From positions 2,294,001 through 2,358,000 of the forward strand of contig CAVTJL010000001.1 in assembly GCA_963735065.1 (NCBI GenBank): a DNA stretch of 64,000 nt. Reading direction: 5' to 3'. Origin of the DNA: CAVTJL01 sp963735065 (GTDB taxonomy: Bacteria > Pseudomonadota > Alphaproteobacteria > Geminicoccales > Geminicoccaceae). The position numbers and the translations under genes are program-made. This document shows positions 28,059 to 36,849 of this stretch, piece after piece; positions within the stretch are counted from its first letter, which is position 1; each line of letters begins with the position of its first letter. Below the pieces are notes generated by a model. The model searched no databases. It was given only the letters and a program-made list of their open reading frames with translations, and had not been told where the DNA came from.

Positions 28059-29147
28059 TCAGCCCTGGCCGGCGCCGCGCGGGGCTGCGCGGAGCGCCCC
28101 GTCGCTACCGAAGACGAAGAGATGCTCCGGGCTGACATAGACCGTCACCGCCTCGCCCAGCTGGTGCGAGTGCACGCCCTCGCGCTGCACCACCCACGAG
28201 ACCTCGTGGTGATGGACATGGACGAAGGTCTCCGAGCCCGAGATCTCGGCGAGCTCGACCTCGGCCGGAATGCCGATCTCGTCCTCGGCCGCGCGCTCGA
28301 GCTCCAGGTGATGCGCTCTCACCCCGAAGCGGTAGGAGCCGTCCTTGAGGTCCTCCATGTGCGCCACCAGCGGCAGCTCGATGCCCCGCCCGAGCACGGC
28401 CCGCCCGCCGGCGACCCGACCCTCGATCAGGTTCATCGGGGGGTCGCTGAAGATCTCGGCCACCCGCATCGAGGCCGGGCGCTGGTAGACCGCGAGCGTC
28501 CTGCCCTGCTGCTGCAGACGCCCCTCGTCCATGACCAGCACCTCACCGCCCATGACCAGCGCCTCCTGCGGCTCGGTGGTGGCATAGACGACGATCGCCT
28601 CGCGCCGCGCGAACAGCGCCTGCAGCTCGCTGCGCAGCTCCTCCCGGAGCTTGTAGTCGAGATTGACCAGCGGCTCGTCCAGCAGCAGCAGCTCGGCCTC
28701 CTTGACGAGCGCCCGGGCGATCGAGCAGCGCTGCTGCTGGCCGCCCGACAGCTCGGCCGGCAGCCGGTCGAGGAAGGGCTCGATGTGCAGCAGGCCCGCC
28801 GCCTCGCGCACCTTTCTGTCGATCTCGGCCTTGGCCTTGCCCTGGCGGCGGAGCGGCGAGGCGATGTTCTCGTAGACGGTGAAGGAGGGGTAGTTGATGA
28901 ATTGCTGATAGACCATGGCGACGCTGCGCTTTTGCAGCGGCTGGCGGGTGACGTCCTGGCCGCCCATGATCACCCGGCCCTCGGTCGGCCGGTCGAGCCC
29001 GGCCATGACGCGCATCAGCGAGGTCTTGCCGGCGAGCGTGGGGCCGAGGAGGATGTTGAGGCTGCCGCTGGCGAGCTCGAGATCGAGGCCGGCGATGTGG
29101 GTGACGTCGCCCACGATCTTGGAGACCCCCTCGAGGCGCAGGCTCAT
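28059..29147 (-). CDS. glpS: Glycerol ABC transporter ATPase GlpS (H-loop histidine absent)
   Basis: A 362-residue ABC ATPase. Walker A is GPTLAGKTS near residue 37, the signature LSGGQQQRCSIARAL is canonical, and Walker B is ELLLLDEP. The switch (H-loop) histidine is missing: the usual YVTHDQ reads YATTEPQ. Combined with the degenerate signature of GlpT, one of the two ATP sites of the heterodimer should be non-consensus. The ATG at 29147 overlaps the glpD stop as ATGA. Confidence 0.9.
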   Translation of the reverse strand: MSLRLEGVSKIVGDVTHIAGLDLELASGSLNILLGPTLAGKTSLMRVMAGLDRPTEGRVIMGGQDVTRQPLQKRSVAMVYQQFINYPSFTVYENIASPLRRQGKAKAEIDRKVREAAGLLHIEPFLDRLPAELSGGQQQRCSIARALVKEAELLLLDEPLVNLDYKLREELRSELQALFARREAIVVYATTEPQEALVMGGEVLVMDEGRLQQQGRTLAVYQRPASMRVAEIFSDPPMNLIEGRVAGGRAVLGRGIELPLVAHMEDLKDGSYRFGVRAHHLELERAAEDEIGIPAEVELAEISGSETFVHVHHHEVSWVVQREGVHSHQLGEAVTVYVSPEHLFVFGSDGALRAAPRGAGQG

Positions 29148-30679
29148 GGCACGCTCGTGAGACGGCCTGCCGGCGCCGGCGCGCGGGCGCTCAGATGGCG
29201 CTCCAGCGCGCTCACGGTAGCCTGGCCCACCTGCAGCCCGAGCTTGCTGCGACGCCAGAGGATGTCCTCGGCCGTACATGCCCACTCATGGCTCACAAGA
29301 TACGCGATCTCGGCCTCGAAGACGCCATCGCCGAGATCCTGGCCGAGGTCGGCGATGCTCTGGGCGCCGTCCAGGAGCCGCTCCACCCGGGTGCCGTAGG
29401 CTCGCCCGTAGCGCTCGGCCAGCGCCGGCGGCAGCCAGGGGCGAGAGGCCTTGAGGCGGGCGAGGAAGCCGTCGAGGTCGGCCCCCTCGATGTCGCCGCC
29501 CGGAAGATGGGCCGGGCCGGTCCAGGCGCCGGCCGTGAAGCCCATGACGGGGCGCAGCTTCTCGAGCGCGTGCTCGGCGAGCCGGCGGTAGGTCGTGAGC
29601 TTGCCGCCGAAGACGGAGAGGAGCGGGGCCCTGTCCGGCCCGGCGTCGAGATCGAAGACATAGTCGCGCGTGACGGCCGAGACGTTGGCGCTGGCATCGT
29701 CGTAGAGCGGCCGCACGCCCGCATAGGCCCAGACGACATCGGCGGGGGCGATCGGGTTCCGGAAGTAGCGGTCGACGACCCGGCAGAGATAGTCGGTCTC
29801 CTCGTCGCTGATGCGCACCGAGGCCGGATCGCCGTCGAAGGCCACGTCGGTCGTCCCGATCAGGCTGAGCCGGTCCTGATAGGGAATGACGAAGACGATC
29901 CGCTTGTCGTCGTTCTGCAGGATGTAGGCATGGTCGCCCGGATAGAGCCGCGGCACGACGATGTGCGAGCCCTTGACCAGGCGCACCCGACTGCGCGTCG
30001 CGACACCCAGCCCCTCCTCGAGGAAGTGCGACACCCAGGGGCCGGCGGCGTTGACGAGCGCGCGTGCCCGGATGTGCCGGACCGTGCCGTCGGCGCCGAC
30101 GATCTCGGCGTCCCACGCGGCACCGTTGCGGCGTGCCGACCGGCAGGTGGTGCGGGTCAGCACGGTGGCGCCGCGCTCGACCGCGTCCATGGCGTTGAGC
30201 ACGACGAGCCTGCTGTCGTCGACGCGGCAGTCGCTGTAGGTGAAGCCCCTTGCGATCTCGGGCTGCAGCGGCGAGCCCATCGGGCCGGCACCGCCGAGCC
30301 GCACGGCGGTGGAGCCCTCGAGGATCTGCCGCCCGCCCAGATGGTCGTAGAGAAAGAGGCCCAGGCGGATCATCCAGGCCGGGCGCTGATCCGCGCTGTG
30401 CGGCAGGACGAAGGTCAGCGGCCGGATGATGTGCGGTGCGGCCCTGAGCAGCACCTCGCGCTCGATCAGCGCCTCGCGGACGAGCCGGAACTCGTGGTGC
30501 TCGAGATAGCGCAGGCCGCCATGGATGAGCTTGGAGGACCAGCTCGAGGTGTGGCCGGCCAGATCGTCGCGCTCGACGAGCAGGACCCGCAGCCCCCGCC
30601 CGGCGGCGTCGCGGGCAATGCCGGCACCGTTGATGCCGCCGCCGACGACCAGGAGATCGAAGGTCTCTTGTTCCGCCAA
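29144..30679 (-). CDS. glpD: Glycerol-3-phosphate dehydrogenase GlpD
   Basis: A 511-residue FAD-dependent enzyme that oxidises glycerol 3-phosphate to dihydroxyacetone phosphate at the inner membrane and feeds electrons to quinone. The FAD-binding VVGGGINGAGIARDAAGRG is at residues 10-30. SSKLIHGGLRYLEHHEFRLVREAL near 48 is a strong GlpD signature, and the C-terminal DAO_C domain ends near 500. The start is TTG at 30679, preceded by GGGGAAGG. It is the first gene of the transport operon, downstream of the GlpR operator. Confidence 0.95.
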   Translation of the reverse strand: MAEQETFDLLVVGGGINGAGIARDAAGRGLRVLLVERDDLAGHTSSWSSKLIHGGLRYLEHHEFRLVREALIEREVLLRAAPHIIRPLTFVLPHSADQRPAWMIRLGLFLYDHLGGRQILEGSTAVRLGGAGPMGSPLQPEIARGFTYSDCRVDDSRLVVLNAMDAVERGATVLTRTTCRSARRNGAAWDAEIVGADGTVRHIRARALVNAAGPWVSHFLEEGLGVATRSRVRLVKGSHIVVPRLYPGDHAYILQNDDKRIVFVIPYQDRLSLIGTTDVAFDGDPASVRISDEETDYLCRVVDRYFRNPIAPADVVWAYAGVRPLYDDASANVSAVTRDYVFDLDAGPDRAPLLSVFGGKLTTYRRLAEHALEKLRPVMGFTAGAWTGPAHLPGGDIEGADLDGFLARLKASRPWLPPALAERYGRAYGTRVERLLDGAQSIADLGQDLGDGVFEAEIAYLVSHEWACTAEDILWRRSKLGLQVGQATVSALERHLSARAPAPAGRLTSVP

Positions 30680-30738
30680 CGCGCCTTCCCCGACCGCTGG
30701 AGGCCCAACTCATGGACGGCCAGCAATGTGTGAAGTCG

Positions 30739-30766
30739 AGGATAGCGTGCCGTCTTATGTTCGCAA
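30739..30766 (-). promoter_or_regulatory. Candidate sigma-70 promoter of glpD operon
   Basis: On the minus strand TTGCGA (30766-30761) and TATCCT (30744-30739) are 16 bases apart, about 60 nt before the glpD start. The -35 lies inside the GlpR operator, so repressor binding would block polymerase. The -10 match is moderate. Confidence 0.4.
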
Positions 30767-30775
30767 GCGAAAATG
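30756..30775 (-). promoter_or_regulatory. GlpR operator
   Basis: TATGTTCG-CAAG-CGAAAATG is an almost perfect inverted repeat that fits the GlpR/DeoR-family operator half-site WATKYTCG known from E. coli. It lies between glpR and glpD and overlaps the candidate -35 of the glpD promoter. Confidence 0.7.
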
Positions 30776-30785
30776 AGAGGCGCCG

Positions 30786-31583
30786 TCAGGGGCGGCTCTC
30801 TTCCTCCGTCTCCTCCTCGCCGCTTGCCACACAGACCCTCACGCTCGACTCCGCCAGGACGCCGCGAAAGGGGAGTGGTGGCTCGGTATCGGTGAAGAGC
30901 GCATCGATCTGATCCACGTGCCCGAGCCGCACCATGGCGTTGCGACCGAACTTGGTATGGTCGGCGCAAAGAAAAACCTCGCGCGAATGCTCGATGATGG
31001 CCTGCGATACCCTGACCTCGCGATAGTCGAAATCCAGCAGCGAGCCGTCCGGATCGATCCCGCTGATGCCAATGACGCCGAGATCGACGCGGAATTGCCG
31101 GATGAGATCGAGCGTCGCCTCGCCAACGATCCCCAGATCCCGCGAGCGCACGACGCCGGCGGTGACGATTACCTCGAAGTCGGGGTTCTCCGCCAGCAGC
31201 GCCGCGACATGCAGATTGTTCGTCACCACCCGCAGCTCCTCGTGGTGCAGCAGGCAGCGGGCCACCTCCTCGGTCGTCGTGCCGATGTTCAAAAAAAGTG
31301 ATGAGCGGTTCGGAATGTGACGTGCAACCAGCCGACCGATACGCCGCTTCTCCGCGTGCATCATGACCTGCCGGTCACGATAGGCGACGTTCTCGACGCT
31401 CGAGGGCAGGCCCGCCCCGCCATGGTGGCGCTGCAGCAGCTGCTGGTCGCAGAGGTCATTGATGTCACGACGGATGGTCTGCGGCGTGACCCCGAACTCG
31501 GCAGCCAGCGCCTCGACCGTGGCGTAGCCGCTCCGACGGACGCGCTCGAGAATGAGATCGCGCCGGTCCTGGCTTGTTGCCAT
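30786..31583 (-). CDS. glpR: Glycerol operon repressor GlpR (DeoR family)
   Basis: A 265-residue DeoR-family regulator. The N-terminal winged helix-turn-helix is ATVEALAAEFGVTPQTIRRDINDL at residues 20-44. The C-terminal DeoRC sensor domain contains LFLNIGTTTEEVARCL near 95 and GISGIDPDGSLLDFD near 170. By analogy glycerol 3-phosphate relieves repression. The gene lies 106 bp upstream of glpD with an operator between them, as in rhizobial glp operons. Confidence 0.92.
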   Translation of the reverse strand: MATSQDRRDLILERVRRSGYATVEALAAEFGVTPQTIRRDINDLCDQQLLQRHHGGAGLPSSVENVAYRDRQVMMHAEKRRIGRLVARHIPNRSSLFLNIGTTTEEVARCLLHHEELRVVTNNLHVAALLAENPDFEVIVTAGVVRSRDLGIVGEATLDLIRQFRVDLGVIGISGIDPDGSLLDFDYREVRVSQAIIEHSREVFLCADHTKFGRNAMVRLGHVDQIDALFTDTEPPLPFRGVLAESSVRVCVASGEEETEEESRP

Positions 31584-31774
31584 CGGCTTCTCCTTGGCCC
31601 TGAGCTGATGCCCCGCGGCAGCTCGTTAGACCAGGATACTTAGCCGATGCCCTCCTTTTGTCACGCGCGGCGCGGCATGTGGCGTCGTGCGGGCTCGCCT
31701 TCTGTCATTGATGCGCGGCCGGGCAGAGGCCAGGATGCCACGAGGCTGGATCATCAAGGGGAGGAAGCGTGGGG

Positions 31775-32758
31775 ATGGAGCCGGAAAGCAAGCACCCACC
31801 GCTGCGGCTCGATCGGCCGGGGCGCGGGCGGATCTACAATTCGATCGTCGAGACGATCGGCAACACACCCCTGGTCCGGGTGGCGCGGCTGAGCGCCGAG
31901 GAAGGGCTCGTCGCCGATCTGCTGCTCAAGCTCGAGTTCTTCAATCCGCTGGCCAGCGTGAAGGACCGCATCGGCGTCAACATGATCGAGGCGCTCGAGC
32001 GCGAGGGGCGGATCGGTCCGGGCGCTACGATCGTCGAGCCCACCTCGGGCAACACGGGCATCGCGCTGGCCTTCGTGTGCGCCGCGCGGGGCTATCGCCT
32101 GATCCTCGCCATGCCCGAGCAGATGTCGACCGAGCGCCGCAAGATGCTGCGCCTCCTGGGCGCCCAGCTCGAGCTGACCCCGCGCGAGCAGGGCATGCGC
32201 GGTGCCATCGAGCGGGCGCAGGAGCTGCTGCGCGAGATCCCGGGCGCCGTGATGCCCGGGCAGTTCGAGAACCCCGCCAACCCGGAGATCCACCGCCGCA
32301 CCACGGCGGAGGAGATCTGGGTCGACACGGAGGGGAAGGTCGACGCCATCGTGGCCGGGGTCGGCACGGGCGGCACCATCACGGGCTGCGGACAGGTGCT
32401 GAAGGAGCGCAAGCCCGGGCTGCGCGTCGTCGCCGTCGAGCCCGAGGGCAGCCCGGTGCTGTCGGGCGGGGCCGCCGGGCCGCACCTCATCCAGGGCATC
32501 GGGGCGGGCTTCGTGCCCGAGATCCTCGAGACCTCGCTGATCGACGAGGTGATCAAGATCGCCAACGAGACGGCGTTCACGATGTCGCGACGGCTGGCGG
32601 CGCTCGAGGGCATTCCGGGCGGCATCTCGTCAGGGGCCGCGGTCGCCGCGGCGATCGAGGTGGCGGCCCGGCCCGAGATGGCCGGCCGCACGGTGGTGGC
32701 GATCATCCCCTCCTTCGCCGAGCGCTACATCACCACCGCGCTCTTCGAGGGCCTTTGA
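31775..32758 (+). CDS. cysK: Cysteine synthase A (O-acetylserine sulfhydrylase)
   Basis: A 327-residue fold-type II PLP enzyme forming cysteine from O-acetylserine and sulfide. Landmarks are SIVETIGNTPLVRV near residue 24, the PLP lysine in NPLASVKDRIG near 63, the asparagine loop PTSGNTGIALAF near 91 and the phosphate-binding GVGTGGTITG near 196. ATG 31775 sits about 10 bases from GGAGG; a GTG at 31769 is an alternative. It is convergent with trkH with a 3-base gap. Confidence 0.93.
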   Translation: MEPESKHPPLRLDRPGRGRIYNSIVETIGNTPLVRVARLSAEEGLVADLLLKLEFFNPLASVKDRIGVNMIEALEREGRIGPGATIVEPTSGNTGIALAFVCAARGYRLILAMPEQMSTERRKMLRLLGAQLELTPREQGMRGAIERAQELLREIPGAVMPGQFENPANPEIHRRTTAEEIWVDTEGKVDAIVAGVGTGGTITGCGQVLKERKPGLRVVAVEPEGSPVLSGGAAGPHLIQGIGAGFVPEILETSLIDEVIKIANETAFTMSRRLAALEGIPGGISSGAAVAAAIEVAARPEMAGRTVVAIIPSFAERYITTALFEGL

Positions 32759-32761
32759 GGC

Positions 32762-34252
32762 TCAGTCGCGCCAGAACATGCGCGTGAAGGGCATGACGAG
32801 CAGGAGGATCTCGAGGCGTCCTGCGAGCATGCCCAGCATCAGGAGCCATTTGGCGACCTCGGGGACGTCCGCGAAGGTGCAGCAGGGCCCGATGCGACCG
32901 AAGCCCGGCCCCACGCCGCCCAGCGTGGTGGCGGCGCCACCCAGGCTCTCCGGCAGGCTGAGGCCCGTGAGCGCCAGGCCCAAAGCCAGCAGCGTGAAGG
33001 TCAGGATATAGAGGAAGAAATAGACGACGACGCCGCCCAGCACCGGCTGTGGCACGGGCTGGGCATTGTAGGTCAGCGAGAAGACGCCGCTCGGGTAGAG
33101 CTGGCGCCTGACCTGGGCCACGAGCGTCTGGATCAGGATCCAGAGCCTGAACATCTTGATGCCGCCGGCGGTCGAGCCGGTGCAGCCGCCGAGCAGCATC
33201 AGGCACAGGAGCAGCAGGAGGACGAAGCCGCCCCACTGGCCGAAGTCCTGCGAGGTGAAGCCCGTGGTGCTGATGATCGAGACCACGTTGAACGCGGCCT
33301 CGCGCAGCGCCACCATCACCGGCACGTGCCCGGTCCTGATGCGCCAGAGCGTCATCAGGAGCACGGCGCCGCCGATGACGAAGAGAAAGAGGCGCACCTG
33401 CAATTCGCGGAAGAGATGGCCCGGCCGGCCGCGCAGGGCATGGAGATAGAGCGCGAAGGGCATGGCGCTGGCCAGCATGAAGACCGTGGCGATCCACTCG
33501 ATGGCGGGGCTCTTGAAATAGCCGATGCCGGCATCGTGCGAGGAGAAGCCGCCGGTCGCCACGGCCGCCATGGCGTGGCCCACGGCATCGAACCCGCTCA
33601 TGCCGGCGGCATAGAAGCAGACGGCGCAGACGGCCGTCAGCAGGACATAGATGAAGCCGATCTGCGCCACCACCTCCGTCGTCTTGGGCACGAACTTGCC
33701 GGGCCGCGCCGAGAGGTCGAGCATGAAGAGCTGCAGCCCGCCGACGCGAAGATAGGGCAGCGCCAGGGTGGCGAAGGTGACGAGCCCGAAGCCGCCCAGC
33801 CAGATGAGGATGAAGCGCCACAAGAGAATGCCCTTGGGCGCCGTGTCGAGCCCGGTGAAGACGCTCGATCCGGTGGCCGTGAGACCCGAGATCGTCTCGA
33901 ACACGGAATCGGTGATCCCGTGCGGGCTGGTCGCCAGGATGAAGGGCAGGGCGCCGAAGGCCGTGGCGCCGATCCAGGTCAGGAGCACGGCCAAGATGCT
34001 CTCGCGCGAGCCGATCTTGAGGTTGGCGTGGCGGTTGCTGAGGATCAGGATGACCCCGGCGAACACGGAGATGCCGCCGGCTCCGAGGAAGGCCCGGTAG
34101 TCGTTGTTGCCCTGCGAGAGGTCGAGAAGGGCGGGCAGCACCATGAAGCCGCCGAGCCCGCAGATGATGGTCCCGACGAAATGGGCGACGGGTGCCAGCT
34201 GGATGCCGAAGCGCGAGGTCGAGGCGGCCTCGGGGCCTGCGCTCACGGCCAT
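32762..34252 (-). CDS. trkH: TrkH family potassium transporter subunit
   Basis: A 496-residue membrane protein of the TrkH/KtrB superfamily, built from four M1-P-M2 units that form a K+ path. Pore-loop motifs are seen as SGLTATGSSVF near residue 122, AVATGGFSSHD near 234, ISTTGFTSQDFG near 332 and TTLGGVGPGFG near 447. The regulatory partner TrkA is not in the window. It lies immediately convergent to cysK. Confidence 0.92.
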   Translation of the reverse strand: MAVSAGPEAASTSRFGIQLAPVAHFVGTIICGLGGFMVLPALLDLSQGNNDYRAFLGAGGISVFAGVILILSNRHANLKIGSRESILAVLLTWIGATAFGALPFILATSPHGITDSVFETISGLTATGSSVFTGLDTAPKGILLWRFILIWLGGFGLVTFATLALPYLRVGGLQLFMLDLSARPGKFVPKTTEVVAQIGFIYVLLTAVCAVCFYAAGMSGFDAVGHAMAAVATGGFSSHDAGIGYFKSPAIEWIATVFMLASAMPFALYLHALRGRPGHLFRELQVRLFLFVIGGAVLLMTLWRIRTGHVPVMVALREAAFNVVSIISTTGFTSQDFGQWGGFVLLLLLCLMLLGGCTGSTAGGIKMFRLWILIQTLVAQVRRQLYPSGVFSLTYNAQPVPQPVLGGVVVYFFLYILTFTLLALGLALTGLSLPESLGGAATTLGGVGPGFGRIGPCCTFADVPEVAKWLLMLGMLAGRLEILLLVMPFTRMFWRD

Positions 34253-34527
34253 CGCGCTCCGCCCCCCAGCGCTCCCGTCGGCGGCAGCCGGTGGTCGCTC
34301 GCCCGCGCCGTGTCGTGCCCCGCACCGTCGAGGCGCGGGGCGAGCTCACCGCCTATCGCTGGAAGGAGCGTCATGACGCGCACTCCACGCCGCTCGCCTA
34401 GGTGATCGACCGAGCGATCAGCGTGGCGCACCTGCAGCTCGCCTGTGCCAGGGGGCAGGCTTCCCCCGCGAGCGTGGAAGCCGTGGCTTCGACGGCGCAC
34501 ATACGTCGGGCTGGACGGTTGACCGGA

Positions 34528-34602
34528 TGGTGGGCGCTGCTGGGTTCGAACCAGCGACCCCTGCCGTGTGAAGACAGTGCTCTACCGCTGAGCTAAGCGC
34601 CC
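34528..34602 (-). tRNA. tRNA-Val (anticodon CAC)
   Basis: The minus strand from 34602 folds as a complete cloverleaf. The acceptor GGGCGCT pairs with AGCGCCC, a D-arm TAGCTCAGCGGTAGAGC follows, the anticodon loop TTCACAC gives CAC (reads GUG), and the T-arm is TGGTTCGAACCCA. The 3' CCA is encoded (34530-34528). There is no intron. Confidence 0.95.
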
Positions 34603-34638
34603 GACCGGCCGCGATGTAGGTGGGGGCCGGCACGCTTG

Positions 34639-35310
34639 TCAAGCAGACGGCCAAACGGCGGCCAGCGCGGCATCGAGCTCGTCGAAGCCGTCGATCACCC
34701 GGTCCGCCCCGAGCTCCCGCGCCGGCACCGTCGTGTAGCCGAAGCTGACGAGCACGCAGGGCATGCCTGCGGCACGCGCGGTCAGGAGGTCGTTCCTGCT
34801 GTCGCCCACCATGACGGCCTCCGCCGCGGTGGCGCCAATGCGCTCGAGGGTGGCCTCGAGATGGCGGGGGTCGGGCTTGCGCACGGCCAGGGCATCGCCA
34901 CCCAGGATCGCCTCGATCGGCGGCACCAGCCCGAGGATGCTTGCCAGGGCCTCGGCCGGCCGCTGCGGCTTGTTCGTGCAGATGGCGAGACGAAGGCCGC
35001 GGTCGGACAGCCGGGCCAGGGCCTCGTGCACCGCAGGGTAGACATGGCTCGACTGGCAGGGCGCGTCTGTGTAGACGTCAAGGAAGCGGTCAAACAGCCG
35101 ATCGAGGAGTTGCTCGTCGAACGAGACCCCTGCCGCTTCGAGCCCTCGGCGAACCAGCATGCGGGCGCCGTCGCCGACCATCCGGCGCACCTCGCCCAGG
35201 TCCGGCGCGGCTACGCCGATCTCGGCGAGGACAGCGGCCAACACAGCGTGCAGGTCGGGTGCGGTCTCGACGAGCGTGCCGTCGAGGTCGAAGACGACGG
35301 CGCGCATCAT
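34639..35310 (-). CDS. gph: Phosphoglycolate phosphatase (HAD family)
   Basis: A 223-residue HAD hydrolase, probably removing 2-phosphoglycolate produced by DNA repair or oxygenase side reactions. The nucleophile motif DLDGTLVETAPDL is at residues 9-21, motif II ICTNKPQ near 110, the lysine in AVRKPDP near 145 and motif IV VMVGDSRNDLLTARAAG near 170. Starts at 35310 and 35307 are both ATG. It is divergent from glmU. Confidence 0.9.
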   Translation of the reverse strand: MMRAVVFDLDGTLVETAPDLHAVLAAVLAEIGVAAPDLGEVRRMVGDGARMLVRRGLEAAGVSFDEQLLDRLFDRFLDVYTDAPCQSSHVYPAVHEALARLSDRGLRLAICTNKPQRPAEALASILGLVPPIEAILGGDALAVRKPDPRHLEATLERIGATAAEAVMVGDSRNDLLTARAAGMPCVLVSFGYTTVPARELGADRVIDGFDELDAALAAVWPSA

Positions 35311-35428
35311 CGGGCGCTGGGCACCGGTTCGCCCTGGTTGAGGGATGATCTGTTCTTGCGAGACATTCCGTGTCGTCGGGAAAATTGGCGTCACTATGAT
35401 CGCACATGGTGTCCCGGAGGTGCCGGCC

Positions 35429-36778
35429 ATGCCGGATAAGATCAGCGTGGTCGTGCTGGCGGCTGGCCGCGGCACCCGCATGCGCAACGACGTCCCGAAG
35501 GTTCTCCACCCGCTCGCCGGGACGCCGCTGATCGTGCACGTGCTCGATGCGGCAAGACGCCTGGGCGCCACCTCCGTGGTCACCGTGCTGAGCCCCAGGA
35601 TGGAGGATGTCGCCGGCGAAGTCGAGAAGGCGCTGCCCGGCACATCCGTCGTCGTCCAGGACCCGCCGCTCGGCACCGGCCACGCGCTGGCGGCGGCGCG
35701 CGACGCCGTGCCCAAGGCCGGCGACGTGGTCGTCCTCTTCGGCGACACGCCGCTCATTCGCGCTTCCACCCTCGCGCGTCTGGTCGCCTGCCGGCGCGAG
35801 GCGAATGCGGCCGTCGCCGTGCTCGGCATGGCGCCTGCCGACCCGCGCGGCTATGGCCGTCTGCGCTTCGAGGGCGAGGATCTCGTCGAGATCGTCGAGG
35901 AGCGCCACGCCGACGAGCGCCTGAAGAAAAATGGGCTCTGCAATGCCGGCATCATGGCGTTCGATGCGGCGCGGCTGCCGGAGCTGCTCGATGCCTTGCC
36001 GCTGCGCGAGGATCGAGGCGAGTACTATCTGACCGACGCGGTCGCGATCGCCTGCAGGCTGGGCTGGCCGTGCCGTGCCATCGAGGGCGCCTGGCAGGAG
36101 GGCGTCGGCGTGAACTCGCAGCGGCAGCTGGTCGAGGCCGAGCGTCTCTTTCAGGATCGCCGTCGCCTGGAGCTGCTGGAGGCGGGCGTGATCATGGTGG
36201 CGCCCGACACGGTGCATCTGGCGCTCGATACCGAGATCGCGCCCGGTGCCGTGGTGGAGCCCTATGTGGTCTTCCGGGCCGGCGTGAAGGTCGGTGCCGG
36301 CGCCGTCATCCACTCCTTTTGTCACCTCGAGCGGGCGACCGTCGAGGCCGGTGCCGAGATCGGGCCGTTCGCGCGACTCCGGCCGGGCGCCTCGATCGCC
36401 GACGGCGCCAAGGTCGGCAATTTCGTCGAGATCAAGAATGCCCGCCTCGCAGAGGGCGCCAAAGCCAACCATCTCGCCTATATCGGCGATGCCACGGTGG
36501 GCAAGGGCAGCAACATCGGAGCCGGCGCCATCACCTGCAACTATGACGGGTTCGGGAAATATCGGACCGAGATCGGCACGGGCGTCTTCGTGGGCTCGAA
36601 CAGCGCGCTCGTGGCGCCGGTGCGGATCGGCGACGGCGCCATCGTCGCCGCCGGCAGCACCATCAATCGCGATGTGCCCGAGGACGGCCTCGCCGTCGGC
36701 CGGGCACGCCAGGAGAACCGCACGGGACGCGCTGCGGCGATACGCGAGCGGTTGCGCGAGCGTCGTCGTCGTGGCTGA
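35429..36778 (+). CDS. glmU: Bifunctional GlmU (uridyltransferase / GlcN-1-P acetyltransferase)
   Basis: A 449-residue cytosolic enzyme that makes UDP-GlcNAc for peptidoglycan and LPS. The N-terminal pyrophosphorylase domain has LAAGRGTRMRNDVPKVLHP near residue 12 and FGDTPLIR near 103. The C-terminal left-handed beta helix (from about 245) shows hexapeptide repeats. It also carries NHLAYIGDATVGKGSNIGAGAITCNYDG near 347, which holds the acetyltransferase histidine. The ATG at 35429 follows CGGAGG at 8 bases. Confidence 0.96.
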   Translation: MPDKISVVVLAAGRGTRMRNDVPKVLHPLAGTPLIVHVLDAARRLGATSVVTVLSPRMEDVAGEVEKALPGTSVVVQDPPLGTGHALAAARDAVPKAGDVVVLFGDTPLIRASTLARLVACRREANAAVAVLGMAPADPRGYGRLRFEGEDLVEIVEERHADERLKKNGLCNAGIMAFDAARLPELLDALPLREDRGEYYLTDAVAIACRLGWPCRAIEGAWQEGVGVNSQRQLVEAERLFQDRRRLELLEAGVIMVAPDTVHLALDTEIAPGAVVEPYVVFRAGVKVGAGAVIHSFCHLERATVEAGAEIGPFARLRPGASIADGAKVGNFVEIKNARLAEGAKANHLAYIGDATVGKGSNIGAGAITCNYDGFGKYRTEIGTGVFVGSNSALVAPVRIGDGAIVAAGSTINRDVPEDGLAVGRARQENRTGRAAAIRERLRERRRRG

Positions 36779-36849
36779 GCAGCACCTTCCTTGCGGGCCT
36801 GCCTAGTCGTCCCGGCACGGGTCTCGCGATCAGGGGAGAACACAAGACG

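Noticed and set aside
34451..34490. Two short hairpins downstream of tRNA-Val on the minus strand
   Set aside because: Stems of 5-6 bp without a T-run are common by chance in this GC-rich DNA; not enough for a terminator call.
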